From Terriglobia bacterium (GTDB lineage Bacteria > Acidobacteriota > Terriglobia > Bryobacterales > Bryobacteraceae), in contig JAFAWA010000560.1 in assembly GCA_019242155.1 (NCBI GenBank), positions 1-39,265 of the forward strand: a stretch of DNA of 39,265 nt. Reading direction: 5' to 3'. The translations under genes and the position numbers were made by a program. The notes under the pieces were generated by a model that was not told the origin of the DNA, made no database searches, and saw nothing but the letters and a program-made list of their open reading frames with translations. Position 1 is the stretch's first letter. Each line of letters starts with the position of its first letter. Shown here in pieces: positions 26,137 to 34,111 of the stretch.

Positions 26137-27030
26137 CTACGCGAGCGCTGTGCCGTAGAGCGCCACAAGCTTTCCCCAAGCCCGCTCGGCATCGACCTTG
26201 TTGTACGTCGGCATGCCGTTCGCCTGCTTCGGCATATCGGGTACGCACCAGCCGTGCAATGACTCGGAGTACACTTCGATCTCCGCGGGAACCTTTGCCG
26301 CCGCAAAGGCTTCCTTGAGCTTGTCCTTTGCGTCCGGCTGGTTCTTATCGTCGTTTGAGGCAATACCGAAGTACATGCGGCCCTTGATCTTCGACGCAAG
26401 CAAATGCGGGCTATCCGGTTTATCGGTGACCAAACCGCCACCGTGGAACGACGCACCCGCCCCCAAACGATTCGAGAGGGCGGCGCAGGTCCGCACCACC
26501 AGCGGGCCGCCCATGCAATAACCTTGAGTGCCGATCTTCTTCGACTTGTTGACTTCTTTCTGTGCATCGAGGAAGGCAACATAGGCCGCAGCGTCCTTTT
26601 CGCAGTTTCCGGCCGCCTGGACCGACGACATGAACTGTGTGATCTTCTGCCGGTTGGCCGCGAAATCGACGTTCGAGGCGTCCGGGAATGGATCCTTCAC
26701 CACGCGATAAAAAGGATTGGGGACCAGAACAGCGTATCCTTGCGCGGCGATGCGCTTGCCGATGCCGCGCATTGACGGCCGCAGGCCGAAAGCATCCGTC
26801 CAGATGAGAACACCAGCATAGGAACCAGTAGCGGGATGGATGTACGCGGCATCACAGGTGCCGTCCGGAGTTTTAATCTCGACGTTGTTTTCGACGACCG
26901 GTAACTCGGCGCCGGATGCCGAACCTGCAGCGGCCAGACCGGCCGCCACGGAAAAAGCCACAAAATCGCGCCTTCCCAGGTCGTTCGACAACTCCTGGTT
27001 GTTCTTGGGGTTGTTGCTATCGTCGGCCAT
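26137..27030 (-). CDS. Tat-exported dienelactone hydrolase family protein
   Basis: An alpha/beta hydrolase of 297 residues. The nucleophile is C172 in GYCMGG, the dienelactone hydrolase version of the usual Ser elbow. D227 or D228 in GIASNDD and H259 in SLHGW complete the triad. The N-terminus has a Tat-like signal, LGRRDFVAFSVAAGLAAAG (R20-R21), so it is exported, whereas catabolic dienelactone hydrolases in chlorocatechol pathways are cytosolic. The mature domain starts at VENNVEIKTPDG. GGAGAG before ATG 27030 is the ribosome-binding site, and a good promoter lies upstream. The natural substrate is likely an ester or lactone, and polymer-related esters are possible. It is divergent from the ATP-grasp gene. 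Confidence 0.88.
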   Translation of the reverse strand: MADDSNNPKNNQELSNDLGRRDFVAFSVAAGLAAAGSASGAELPVVENNVEIKTPDGTCDAAYIHPATGSYAGVLIWTDAFGLRPSMRGIGKRIAAQGYAVLVPNPFYRVVKDPFPDASNVDFAANRQKITQFMSSVQAAGNCEKDAAAYVAFLDAQKEVNKSKKIGTQGYCMGGPLVVRTCAALSNRLGAGASFHGGGLVTDKPDSPHLLASKIKGRMYFGIASNDDKNQPDAKDKLKEAFAAAKVPAEIEVYSESLHGWCVPDMPKQANGMPTYNKVDAERAWGKLVALYGTALA

Positions 27031-27050
27031 TTGCTCTCTCCTTCTGAGAC

Positions 27051-27080
27051 AGTGTATCCGTTACAGGGATGGCCTGCCAA
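27051..27080 (-). promoter_or_regulatory. promoter of the dienelactone hydrolase gene
   Basis: On the minus strand TTGGCA (27080-27075), an 18-base spacer, then TACACT (27056-27051). Five of six and four of six matches to consensus. The predicted transcript start is near 27044, giving a leader of about 14 bases that still holds the GGAGAG ribosome-binding site. Confidence 0.45.
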
Positions 27081-27121
27081 TCCGCATACGGGTCCGGATC
27101 CGGCTCAGCCCGAGCGATAAC

Positions 27122-28348
27122 ATGAAGGCAGTGCCGCATAGCCTCCTGCTCTTTGCCGCCACCACGGGCTACCAGATTCGCGTTTTCGAAGCGGCAGCGC
27201 GCAGGCTCGGGATCGCACTTACGCTTGCAACCGATCGCTGCCACGTCCTCGATGATCCATGGGGTGATCGCGCCATCCCGGTGAAGTTCGACCGCATGCA
27301 GGAATCGTTGGAGGCTCTGCGCGGGCTTAGCTGGGACGGCATCGCAGCGGTAGGAGACCGGCCCGCAGTCCTGGCCGCCGCGGCTGCGGAAATGCTAGGC
27401 GTACCCTTTCACCCGCTCGCGGCTGCGCGGGCTTCGAACGACAAATACCTCGCGCGGCAGCTATACCAGGCCGCGGGTCTGCGCGTCCCGGAGTTTTTTC
27501 GAGCTACGTTCGAGGATGACCCAAATGTGCTTGCCGAACGCTCTCGCTATCCATGCGTGCTGAAGCCGCTAGGACTCTCCGCCAGCCGTGGTGTAATTCG
27601 CGCCGACAATGAGGCGGAGTTCCTCCAGGCGTTCCACCGCATTCGTAAAATGGGTGAGCATTCCCTGCAAGTGGAAGCCTACATCCCGGGACGGGAGTTC
27701 GCAATCGAAGCCCTCGTAACCCGCGGCTGCTTACAGCCTCTCGCCATCTTCGATAAACCCGACCCACTCGAAGGCCCGTTCTTCGAGGAGACGATCTATG
27801 TGACGCCGTCCCGGGAACCGGACGCCGTTCAGAGCGAACTTCTGGCGACTACTGCGGCGGCCGTGCGCGCATTGGGCCTGTATCACGGTCCCGTTCACGC
27901 CGAGTTACGGTATAACTCCGAAGGCGCTTGGATCCTCGAAGCGGCAGCGCGCCCGATCGGCGGCCTATGCGCCAAAGCACTGCGGTTCGTGCCGGAGATA
28001 CCGCTTGAGGAACTGATATTGCGCCATGCATTAGGTGAAGACGTTAGCGGAGCGCATCTCTCCGATCCCGCTTCGGGGGTCATGATGATCCCGATACCGA
28101 AGGGCGGCATCTACGAATCGGTCACTGGGATTGAAAAGGCGCGGAGTGTTGCGGGAATTGAGGACGTCATCATCACTGCCAAACAGGGGCAACATCTCGT
28201 GCCTCTGCCGGAGGGAGCGGCTTATCTGGGATTCATCTTTGCGCGAGGCAATCGAGCGGCGGACGTGGAACGAGCGCTGCGGCGGTCTCATGCGGAACTC
28301 GATTTCCGCATAGCCGCGACGCTCGCGACCTTCAAGCCTTCGTCTTAG
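27122..28348 (+). CDS. ATP-grasp domain ligase
   Basis: This 408-residue ligase joins a carboxylate to an amine or thiol at the cost of ATP. Although an open frame extends back to 26840, it overlaps the divergent hydrolase gene, and ATG 27122 starts a normal pre-ATP-grasp fold (HSLLLFAATTGYQIRVFEAA). ATP-grasp features: YPCVLKPLGLSASRGVI (the Lys-containing nucleotide loop), QVEAYIPGREFAIEALV, and VHAELRYN followed by ILEAAARPIGG (metal-binding Glu and Arg). The layout resembles L-amino-acid ligases and PurK/PurT-like enzymes. The C-terminus has a small domain. The gene ends inside the convergent YggX-like gene with a 17-base overlap. The ribosome-binding site is weak. The product, perhaps a dipeptide or a modified metabolite, cannot be told. 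Confidence 0.82.
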   Translation: MKAVPHSLLLFAATTGYQIRVFEAAARRLGIALTLATDRCHVLDDPWGDRAIPVKFDRMQESLEALRGLSWDGIAAVGDRPAVLAAAAAEMLGVPFHPLAAARASNDKYLARQLYQAAGLRVPEFFRATFEDDPNVLAERSRYPCVLKPLGLSASRGVIRADNEAEFLQAFHRIRKMGEHSLQVEAYIPGREFAIEALVTRGCLQPLAIFDKPDPLEGPFFEETIYVTPSREPDAVQSELLATTAAAVRALGLYHGPVHAELRYNSEGAWILEAAARPIGGLCAKALRFVPEIPLEELILRHALGEDVSGAHLSDPASGVMMIPIPKGGIYESVTGIEKARSVAGIEDVIITAKQGQHLVPLPEGAAYLGFIFARGNRAADVERALRRSHAELDFRIAATLATFKPSS

Positions 28349-28667
28349 GAGGCACAAAATCCGGCGGCAGCGCAGCGCCTTCCCCGAAGAAGTACGCGTC
28401 CATCTGTTCAATCAGGAAATCCTGCGCCTCTTTGGTGCCGAGGTTGAGCCGATATTCATTCATGATCATTTTCATGTGCTCAACCCACATCTTCCAAGCT
28501 TCCTTGGAGACGTTCTCATAGATCTTCTGTCCGAGCGGGTGGCCTTCGAACGGCACCTCGTCCAGGCCTTCCAATTCGCGTTGAAGCTTCACGCAAAACA
28601 CCTTACGCGCGCCCGGGCGGATTGCGTTGCTGATGCCGGTCAAACCACCGCTGCCAGAACCCATAAG
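28332..28667 (-). CDS. yggX: Fe(2+)-trafficking protein YggX-like
   Basis: A small cytosolic protein of the YggX family, thought to protect iron-sulfur clusters or handle labile iron. The domain begins KVFCVKLQRELEGL, with the conserved Cys near the start, and continues with HPLGQKIYENVSKEAWKMW, MIMNEYRLNL, then QMDAYFFGEG and a PPDFVPPK tail; all are hallmarks of the family. The start is unsure: YggX normally begins only a few residues before the Cys, but the nearest ATG (28667) gives a 20-residue Gly-rich extension, and ATG 28688 a longer one. A GTG at the V of KVF is another option. It overlaps the ATP-grasp gene tail to tail by 17 bases and is divergent from the penicillin-binding protein gene. 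Confidence 0.82.
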   Translation of the reverse strand, partial: LMGSGSGGLTGISNAIRPGARKVFCVKLQRELEGLDEVPFEGHPLGQKIYENVSKEAWKMWVEHMKMIMNEYRLNLGTKEAQDFLIEQMDAYFFGEGAALPPDFVPPKTKA

Positions 28668-28759
28668 TCCAGGATACCCCACTGCCATACGATGCCGAAA
28701 AGCCGTCTCGCGCCGCAGCGGCAGCGTGCGCTTGGCAGTGTACGTGCTTCGGCAGACCC

Positions 28760-31198
28760 GTGGAGCAACCAACGGATCCAGGCTCGCGCGAACACGATCC
28801 AGCCCCGCGCGAACAAGAAGCTATCGCGGCCAATGCCAAGCTGCCCGGCTTTTTTTATAGGAAGGAGGGGCGGATCACTGTCGCGACTGCACTCGGCGCA
28901 GCAACGTTGGCGCTCTTTATCTTCGGCTTTTATTACCTCAAGTACGCCCGATTAATCGATCGCCGGCTCACGACCGGCCCCTTTTCCGACAGCATAAATG
29001 TGTACGCGGCCCCCCGAACGATCGCTGTTGGCGAGCCTTTGACCCAACAGGCGATTGTGGCTCGCCTTCGACAGAGCGGGTATTCCACCGTCCGCGAAAA
29101 TCCGGTTGGCTGGTATAACGTACGCGCAGACGCAGTAGAGATTTTTCCCGGGCGGAATTCATACACGGGCGGCGGGCCTGCTGTGATCCACTTCACTGGT
29201 GGCAGGATTGCGCGAATCGTCTCGCTCGAAGATAACACCACTCGCAATGAGTTTCTTCTGGAGCCGGCGCTTCTAACGAATCTCTCGGACAATAACGAGA
29301 AGAGGCGCCTCGTCCACTTTGCCGATCTGCCGCCCGTACTGGTCAATGCGGTGACTTCGGTTGAAGACAAACGTTTCTTCCATCACACCGGCTTCGATCT
29401 GTTTCGCATAGCGAAAGCGGCGTATGTAGACCTCAAGACCGGGCGCAAAGAACAAGGTGCCTCGACCCTAAGCATGCAGCTCGCGCGCGGGCTATGGCTC
29501 GAGCCGGACAAGCGATGGAAGCGAAAACTCGAAGAGTTCGCGATTACCATGCACCTGGAGGAAAAGCTCAGCAAGCAGCAGATCTTCGAGGATTATGCCA
29601 ACCAGGTGTATTTGGGACGGCGCGGGCCTTTCAGTATCAACGGATTCGGTGAAGCTGCCCGTTCCTATTTCGGTAAAGACCTGAGCCAATTGACGGCCGC
29701 GGAAGCAGCCCTTCTAGCCGGAATGATTCAGCGGCCGAGTTACTACAATCCTTACCGGTATCCGGATCGCGCCATGGAGCGCCGGAATGTGACGCTGGCC
29801 TTAATGCGCCAAAATCGGCACCTCAGCGAATCGGAGTACCGCGCGGCGTGCGCGGCGCCGATTAAGCTCGCTCCCGAGCATTCGGAATCACTCGACACCT
29901 CGTACTTCCTGGACGTTGTCAATGAAGAGCTTCAGGCGAAATTCGAAGACCGGGAGCATGCCACTCGCTCCGTCTTCACTACGCTCGACTCCGACCTGCA
30001 GGCCGCCGCGGAAGAGGCGGTACAAGTCGGCATGGAAGGCGTGGATCAGTTATTGAAGAAACGCAAGGCTCGTGAAGGATTTCCCCAGGGGGAGCCGCAG
30101 GTCGCGTTGATTGCACTCGACCCTCATACCGGCGAAATCCGCGCTTTAGTTGGAGGGCGGAATTATGCGGCGAGCCAGTTGAATCACGTCCTCGCGATGC
30201 GCCAGCCAGGGTCCGTATTCAAGCCGTTCGTATATGCAGCCGCGCTGAATACCGCGGTGGCTGGCGGAAACCGGGTTTTCACCCCGGCATCAGTTGTAGA
30301 TGATAGTCCGACCACCTTTTCGTTTGGACGGGAAACGTATTCTCCGAGCAATTTCAACCAGGAGTTCATGGGCGACGTGACGCTGCGCACCGCGCTGGCG
30401 CACTCGCTCAATGTGGCGACGGTCAAACTGGCGGAAGAGATCGGCTATGACAAAGTGGTTTCGCTCGCAACCCGGGCCGGCCTGAACAGTGCGATCCAAC
30501 CGACGCCCGCTGTGGCGCTGGGCTCTTACGATACCACCCCGCTCGAGATCGCCCGAGCCTATACGGTGTTTGCCAACCAGGGAAGTCGCGTGGATCCCTC
30601 GGCCGTTGCGATGGTCCGGACGCGCGCCGGCCGTGTTCTTTACGAGCATCAAGCGGCGCCCCAACGGACTCTTGATCCGCGAGTCAATTACCTGCTGGTA
30701 AACATGATGCAAGAGGTGTTGCGCACCGGGACTGGCGCGGCGGTGCGATCTCGCGGCTTCACGCTGCCTGCCGCAGGCAAAACCGGCACCTCGCGCGATG
30801 GCTGGTTCGCCGGCTTTACGAGCCAATTGTTATGCCTGGTTTGGGTAGGTTTCGATGATGGGCGTAATTTGGATCTGGAGGGGGCGAAGTCGGCGCTTCC
30901 GATCTGGGCAGAGTTCATGAAACGGGCCGCTAAATTTCGCCAGTACAAAGACGCCAAACCTTTCACGCAGCCCGCGGGAATTGTACAAGCCAGAATCTGT
31001 ACCGACAGCGGCGAATTAGCCGGGCCCACCTGCCCGCGAACGCGCAGCGATGTCTTTATCGAAGGCACACAGCCGACCATTGAGTGTCAGCTCCATTCGC
31101 TGGACGCACAATCGCTCGAGGACCGGTTGGTAGCGCCGCTCGATAGCACCGTGACTACTCCCTCGACGTTCTCCGCAGACCGCTCCAGCATTCAATAG
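28760..31198 (+). CDS. class A penicillin-binding protein, PBP1B-like
   Basis: A bifunctional peptidoglycan synthase of 812 residues, anchored in the inner membrane by one helix (about 43-62). A UB2H-like region follows (about 73-150), as in PBP1B. The glycosyltransferase domain (about 165-360) has SVEDKRFFHHTGFD with catalytic E202, GASTLSMQLAR and ALLAGMIQRPSYYNP. The transpeptidase domain has the active-site Ser in RQPGSVFKPF (S485, K488), the SxN motif in AHSLNVATVK and KTGTS at 674-678. A short tail with CxxxxGELAGPTCP, a possible disulphide, precedes the end. The start is GTG 28760 with a weak ribosome-binding site. It extends a wall-building theme with the nearby transglycosylase-like protein. 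Which strand-specific role it plays is not visible. Confidence 0.92.
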   Translation: MEQPTDPGSREHDPAPREQEAIAANAKLPGFFYRKEGRITVATALGAATLALFIFGFYYLKYARLIDRRLTTGPFSDSINVYAAPRTIAVGEPLTQQAIVARLRQSGYSTVRENPVGWYNVRADAVEIFPGRNSYTGGGPAVIHFTGGRIARIVSLEDNTTRNEFLLEPALLTNLSDNNEKRRLVHFADLPPVLVNAVTSVEDKRFFHHTGFDLFRIAKAAYVDLKTGRKEQGASTLSMQLARGLWLEPDKRWKRKLEEFAITMHLEEKLSKQQIFEDYANQVYLGRRGPFSINGFGEAARSYFGKDLSQLTAAEAALLAGMIQRPSYYNPYRYPDRAMERRNVTLALMRQNRHLSESEYRAACAAPIKLAPEHSESLDTSYFLDVVNEELQAKFEDREHATRSVFTTLDSDLQAAAEEAVQVGMEGVDQLLKKRKAREGFPQGEPQVALIALDPHTGEIRALVGGRNYAASQLNHVLAMRQPGSVFKPFVYAAALNTAVAGGNRVFTPASVVDDSPTTFSFGRETYSPSNFNQEFMGDVTLRTALAHSLNVATVKLAEEIGYDKVVSLATRAGLNSAIQPTPAVALGSYDTTPLEIARAYTVFANQGSRVDPSAVAMVRTRAGRVLYEHQAAPQRTLDPRVNYLLVNMMQEVLRTGTGAAVRSRGFTLPAAGKTGTSRDGWFAGFTSQLLCLVWVGFDDGRNLDLEGAKSALPIWAEFMKRAAKFRQYKDAKPFTQPAGIVQARICTDSGELAGPTCPRTRSDVFIEGTQPTIECQLHSLDAQSLEDRLVAPLDSTVTTPSTFSADRSSIQ

Positions 31199-31228
31199 AT
31201 CCAAGCCCGCTGGGGCCTCAGGCAGTTC

Positions 31229-31237
31229 TGGTATACT
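31229..31237 (+). promoter_or_regulatory. extended -10 promoter, probably leaderless transcript
   Basis: TGG-TATACT (31229-31237) is an extended -10 element. The ATG of the next gene begins at 31245, eight bases after the last base of the -10, exactly where transcription should start. No ribosome-binding site lies between. A leaderless mRNA is inferred. Confidence 0.5.
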
Positions 31238-31244
31238 TTCGCCG

Positions 31245-32102
31245 ATGCGAAAAAGCGTGCTGATCCGGCTATGTGCGGGGGTTCTGCTCGGCGGAGCCTT
31301 GTGGGTTGCCTACACACAAAACTTCGGGCAACAGCCGGCGAAGTTGAACACCACCAGAATAAGAGAGGACCTGTATCTAATTCATAACGATCTCGTCCCT
31401 GGTAACACCACAGCCTTGATCACAAGCGCCGGCGTCATTCTGGTGGATGACAAGTTCGAAATCGATCACAACAACATCATGAGTGAGTTGAAGAAGATCA
31501 CGAACCAGCCGGTGAAGTACGTCATCAACACGCACCATCACGCCGATCACAGCGGCGGCAACGCCAAAATGCAGCAAATGAACGCGCAGATCGTGGCCTC
31601 CGATGAGGCCTGGCAGAACATGATAGAGGGCCAGCAACCTGGCCCGCCTAATGTTACGTTTGCGCATGAGGCGCGCATCCATCTTGGCGGAAAGACCGTG
31701 GAACTTTATCACTTCGGCCGGTCGCATACCAACGGGGATGTCGTCGTGTATTTCCCCGCTGACCGCGTGCTGGCCGCGGGCGACATGTTCACTTTCGGCG
31801 ATGATGTCCCGGAATTGATCGATTACTCGGGCGGTGGCAGCGCCAAGGAATGGCCGAGAACGCTCGACAGCGCCTTGATGCTGGACTTCGAGTTGGTTGT
31901 GCCTGGCCACGGATTGCTGACTTCGAAACAGGAGATGCGCAAGTTTCGTAACAGCACGGCTATGCTCGTGACGCGTGTGCATCAGTTGGTGACGCAGAAG
32001 AAGTCTAAAGACGATGTCGCCAAGATGCTGAGAAAAGAATTCCACTGGGCGGATCTACACCTCGCGCGCGGGCTGGATGGCGCGATGGCCGAGATGCAGT
32101 AA
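31245..32102 (+). CDS. exported metallo-beta-lactamase-fold hydrolase
   Basis: A 285-residue zinc hydrolase. The N-terminal hydrophobic segment (about 6-23) is a signal peptide or anchor, so it acts in the periplasm. The metal motif is HHHADH at 97-102 in VINTHHHADHSGGN (H97, H99, D101, H102). Later ligands are the His of GRSHTNGD, the Asp of AAGDMFTFGDD and the His of VVPGHG. The layout fits subclass B-like periplasmic hydrolases of unknown substrate, including proteins wrongly called lactamases; antibiotic hydrolysis is not implied. It differs clearly from the lactonase-like protein at 2814-3704. The start at ATG 31245 has no ribosome-binding site but sits at a predicted transcription start. 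It converges with the next gene, with 10 bases between stops. Confidence 0.85.
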   Translation: MRKSVLIRLCAGVLLGGALWVAYTQNFGQQPAKLNTTRIREDLYLIHNDLVPGNTTALITSAGVILVDDKFEIDHNNIMSELKKITNQPVKYVINTHHHADHSGGNAKMQQMNAQIVASDEAWQNMIEGQQPGPPNVTFAHEARIHLGGKTVELYHFGRSHTNGDVVVYFPADRVLAAGDMFTFGDDVPELIDYSGGGSAKEWPRTLDSALMLDFELVVPGHGLLTSKQEMRKFRNSTAMLVTRVHQLVTQKKSKDDVAKMLRKEFHWADLHLARGLDGAMAEMQ

Positions 32103-32112
32103 CTTCGCCGGC

Positions 32113-33111
32113 TTATTTCCCAAGCAGGTGCGTGCTGTCGCGCTCGTTTTCGTTACAGATGAATTCGTGGATCTCTTCGGTGGGAGCAAGTTCGGAATTC
32201 CGCACCTGAGTCCACGGCTTTGCTAGAATCCCTGGATCTTCGACGGTGATCACCGTTTCGAGGTGGCCCCGGTCGGGACGGCGGTAGCGTTCCACCACGT
32301 GCAGTTTCGAGGAGTGGGGCCGGCCCTCCTGATCGAGCCAGACCCGGTCATCAAAAGCTACGCGGTCCACCACCAGAGTGTCACCCTCCCATCGGCCGAT
32401 GGAATGGCCGTACCAGCCGGGATTGGGCTCTTTGGGATGACTGCGGCCATCCAGATAGATCTGGTGAAAGCCGGGATAATCATCGTCCGAAATCTCAACC
32501 ATAAAGTCGCGGCTCTGGACCAGTTCATAGATGGGGCCAAGACGCAAAACGGCGCCAGGTAAGCAGTGCGATTGCGGACTGTCTATACGGTTGTTTTGCA
32601 TGCGCCGCGCAGCAACGGCCAATGCGTCCGGCAGCCATTCGGGCTTTCCGGGATCGACCGTCGCGGGCTGCCACCAGATGCCCGAAAAATCAGGCTTGCC
32701 ATCCGCGGTGCGAGGAGTCGGTCCGCTAGGGGGTGCATGTTTTCGGGAAAACGTCGCAATCGCCACGGGGTCTTCCCCCAGCGTGCTCAATTGCGAACTC
32801 AACTCCAGGCGAATTTCCAGAGGGATCTGCTTCGATGCCGGTACCGCGACTCCCTTGCGTTCGTAGCCTTTCAATCCAGCAACATTGACCGAGATATCGT
32901 AAGCGCCGGGAGGCAAATCGGCCAGGGTGAATGCTCCGGACGCTTGACTCATGGTTTTATACACGCGTCCCGAATCGACGCTCTTGGCTTGAACCGGCGC
33001 ATCGCCCAATTTCGCGCCGAAAGGATCCAAGACGGTGCCGGTGAGCGTGCCGTTGCCGGTCTGCCCCCAAGCGGCGGCCGCGAGAATACACGTAAAAAAC
33101 AGAAATCGCAT
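32113..33111 (-). CDS. secreted GDTLVV family protein fused to a carboxypeptidase-regulatory-like domain (member C)
   Basis: A 332-residue exported protein with a signal peptide (about 1-17, ending AAAWGQ). Residues about 20-100 form a carboxypeptidase-regulatory-like beta-sandwich, GTLTGTVLDPFGAKLGDAPV and ASGAFTLADLPPGAYDISV, the same module found at the start of TonB receptors such as the one at 11206-14862. The rest is the uncharacterised family: ADGKPDFSGIWWQPA, QIYLDGRSHPKEPNPGW, GRWEGDTLVVDRVAF, KLHVVERYRR, EDPGILAKPW and FICNENERD. It is thus a third paralogue of the proteins at 9243 and 18495, and the only one with the extra domain. A TATACT -10 lies 13 bases before ATG 33111, giving a near-leaderless start without a ribosome-binding site. 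Function unknown. Confidence 0.82.
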   Translation of the reverse strand: MRFLFFTCILAAAAWGQTGNGTLTGTVLDPFGAKLGDAPVQAKSVDSGRVYKTMSQASGAFTLADLPPGAYDISVNVAGLKGYERKGVAVPASKQIPLEIRLELSSQLSTLGEDPVAIATFSRKHAPPSGPTPRTADGKPDFSGIWWQPATVDPGKPEWLPDALAVAARRMQNNRIDSPQSHCLPGAVLRLGPIYELVQSRDFMVEISDDDYPGFHQIYLDGRSHPKEPNPGWYGHSIGRWEGDTLVVDRVAFDDRVWLDQEGRPHSSKLHVVERYRRPDRGHLETVITVEDPGILAKPWTQVRNSELAPTEEIHEFICNENERDSTHLLGK

Positions 33112-33124
33112 ACGGATGGAAGCC

Positions 33125-33130
33125 AGTATA
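33125..33130 (-). promoter_or_regulatory. TATACT -10 element for the fused family protein
   Basis: On the minus strand TATACT (33130-33125) stands 13 bases before ATG 33111. The predicted transcript start leaves a leader of only about six bases, and no ribosome-binding site is seen. I find no good -35. Confidence 0.35.
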
Positions 33131-33154
33131 CAACGTGCTTAGAGCAGTTGCGGC

Positions 33155-34111
33155 TCAGCTTCGCAGCCGAAGGAAGAACCAGACCATTCCGAACGCGAGC
33201 AAGGCCGAAGCCGAAACCTGAACGGGGCGAAGCACGTGTGCGACGCGTTTGATTTGCGAGAGCAGCGCCCATATGCCCGCAATCGCTATCAGTTCCGCCA
33301 GATCAGCGCCACCGAGGACGTAGAGGGCGTTGTAATTCGTCTCGCGGAGTAAGAGATCGAAATAGAGTCCGTGAAACGCGCCCAGGATTGCCGCAATCAT
33401 CCAGCGTGCCCCGGCCTGGGGAAGCAGAAGAATCTCCATGGCTAAATAGGCAATGGTGAGTGCCGCGGCAGCCTCCGCGAACCGCGCCGCCGGTTGCCAA
33501 GCGCTATGCGACAGGACGAGCACGGAAACCGCCTGACCGGCAAGAAACATGCCTGAGAGAGCCGCCATTTCTTTAAGGCTGCGGCCGGCCAGAACCAGCG
33601 CGGCGAGGAACAGAATTTGCACCATTCCTCCCCAAGCGCGAATAAAACCTGCGCCCGTTTCCGTGACGACGGTTTCGAGCGGAGTGGGCGGGCGGAAACG
33701 CAGCGTGGCTTTTGGAAAGGAAAGGTCCAGCACGGCCTGGTCTCGTTTGCCACCCATTGCGGCGCGCAGCAGGTGCACGTGATTGGGCACGGTGATGGAG
33801 GCGAAACGGCAGTTCACATCGATCGCGTCGGGCGGGTTGGCGAATTCGTAATCCGCCGCGCAGACATAGGTGTTCGAAGCGTTATCGGTCCGGCATTGTT
33901 CCGTGAGGGGCCGCGCCTGCCGGAGCCCGCTTGCAAAATGAATGTTGTCGAATATCGAGTGATCTGGATTGGTGATATGGGCCACTTCGTAGAGCGGCAT
34001 GCGCAATTCATAGTGCGCATGTGTGCCGTCGACGGTTAGATCGCCGGAACTCATGCTCATGACATGCGCAGCAGCGGGCCAGACAGCCAGGAAGAACCAG
34101 CCCAGCTTCAT
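33155..34111 (-). CDS. HupE/UreJ-like integral membrane protein
   Basis: A 318-residue protein with a signal peptide ending in PAAAHV and a soluble, beta-rich domain (about 17-165), followed by six or so membrane helices from about 170. The order fits the HupE_UreJ_2 group: an exported domain first, then FIRAWGGMVQILFLAALVLAG, MFLAGQAVSVLVLSHSAW, MAAILGAFHGLYF and ADLAELIAIAGIWALL. HupE/UreJ proteins are linked to nickel uptake, yet there is no urease or hydrogenase gene here, and the GxxHIxxGxDH motif of classical HupE is not present. So the substrate is open. The start codon overlaps the stop of the PerM-type gene (ATGA at 34111-34108), so it is translated with it. Confidence 0.72.
   Translation of the reverse strand: MKLGWFFLAVWPAAAHVMSMSSGDLTVDGTHAHYELRMPLYEVAHITNPDHSIFDNIHFASGLRQARPLTEQCRTDNASNTYVCAADYEFANPPDAIDVNCRFASITVPNHVHLLRAAMGGKRDQAVLDLSFPKATLRFRPPTPLETVVTETGAGFIRAWGGMVQILFLAALVLAGRSLKEMAALSGMFLAGQAVSVLVLSHSAWQPAARFAEAAAALTIAYLAMEILLLPQAGARWMIAAILGAFHGLYFDLLLRETNYNALYVLGGADLAELIAIAGIWALLSQIKRVAHVLRPVQVSASALLAFGMVWFFLRLRS

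Noticed and set aside
26840-27121. N-terminal extension of the ATP-grasp frame
   Set aside because: It overlaps the Tat signal and start of the divergent hydrolase and does not resemble the ATP-grasp fold; ATG 27122 starts the known fold.
31377-32045. 222-residue minus-strand frame opposite the second metallo-hydrolase
   Set aside because: His-rich shadow of the metal-binding gene with no domain of its own.
32566-33252. 228-residue plus-strand frame
   Set aside because: Shadow of the fused GDTLVV protein; Arg/Gly-rich, no ribosome-binding site, no family.
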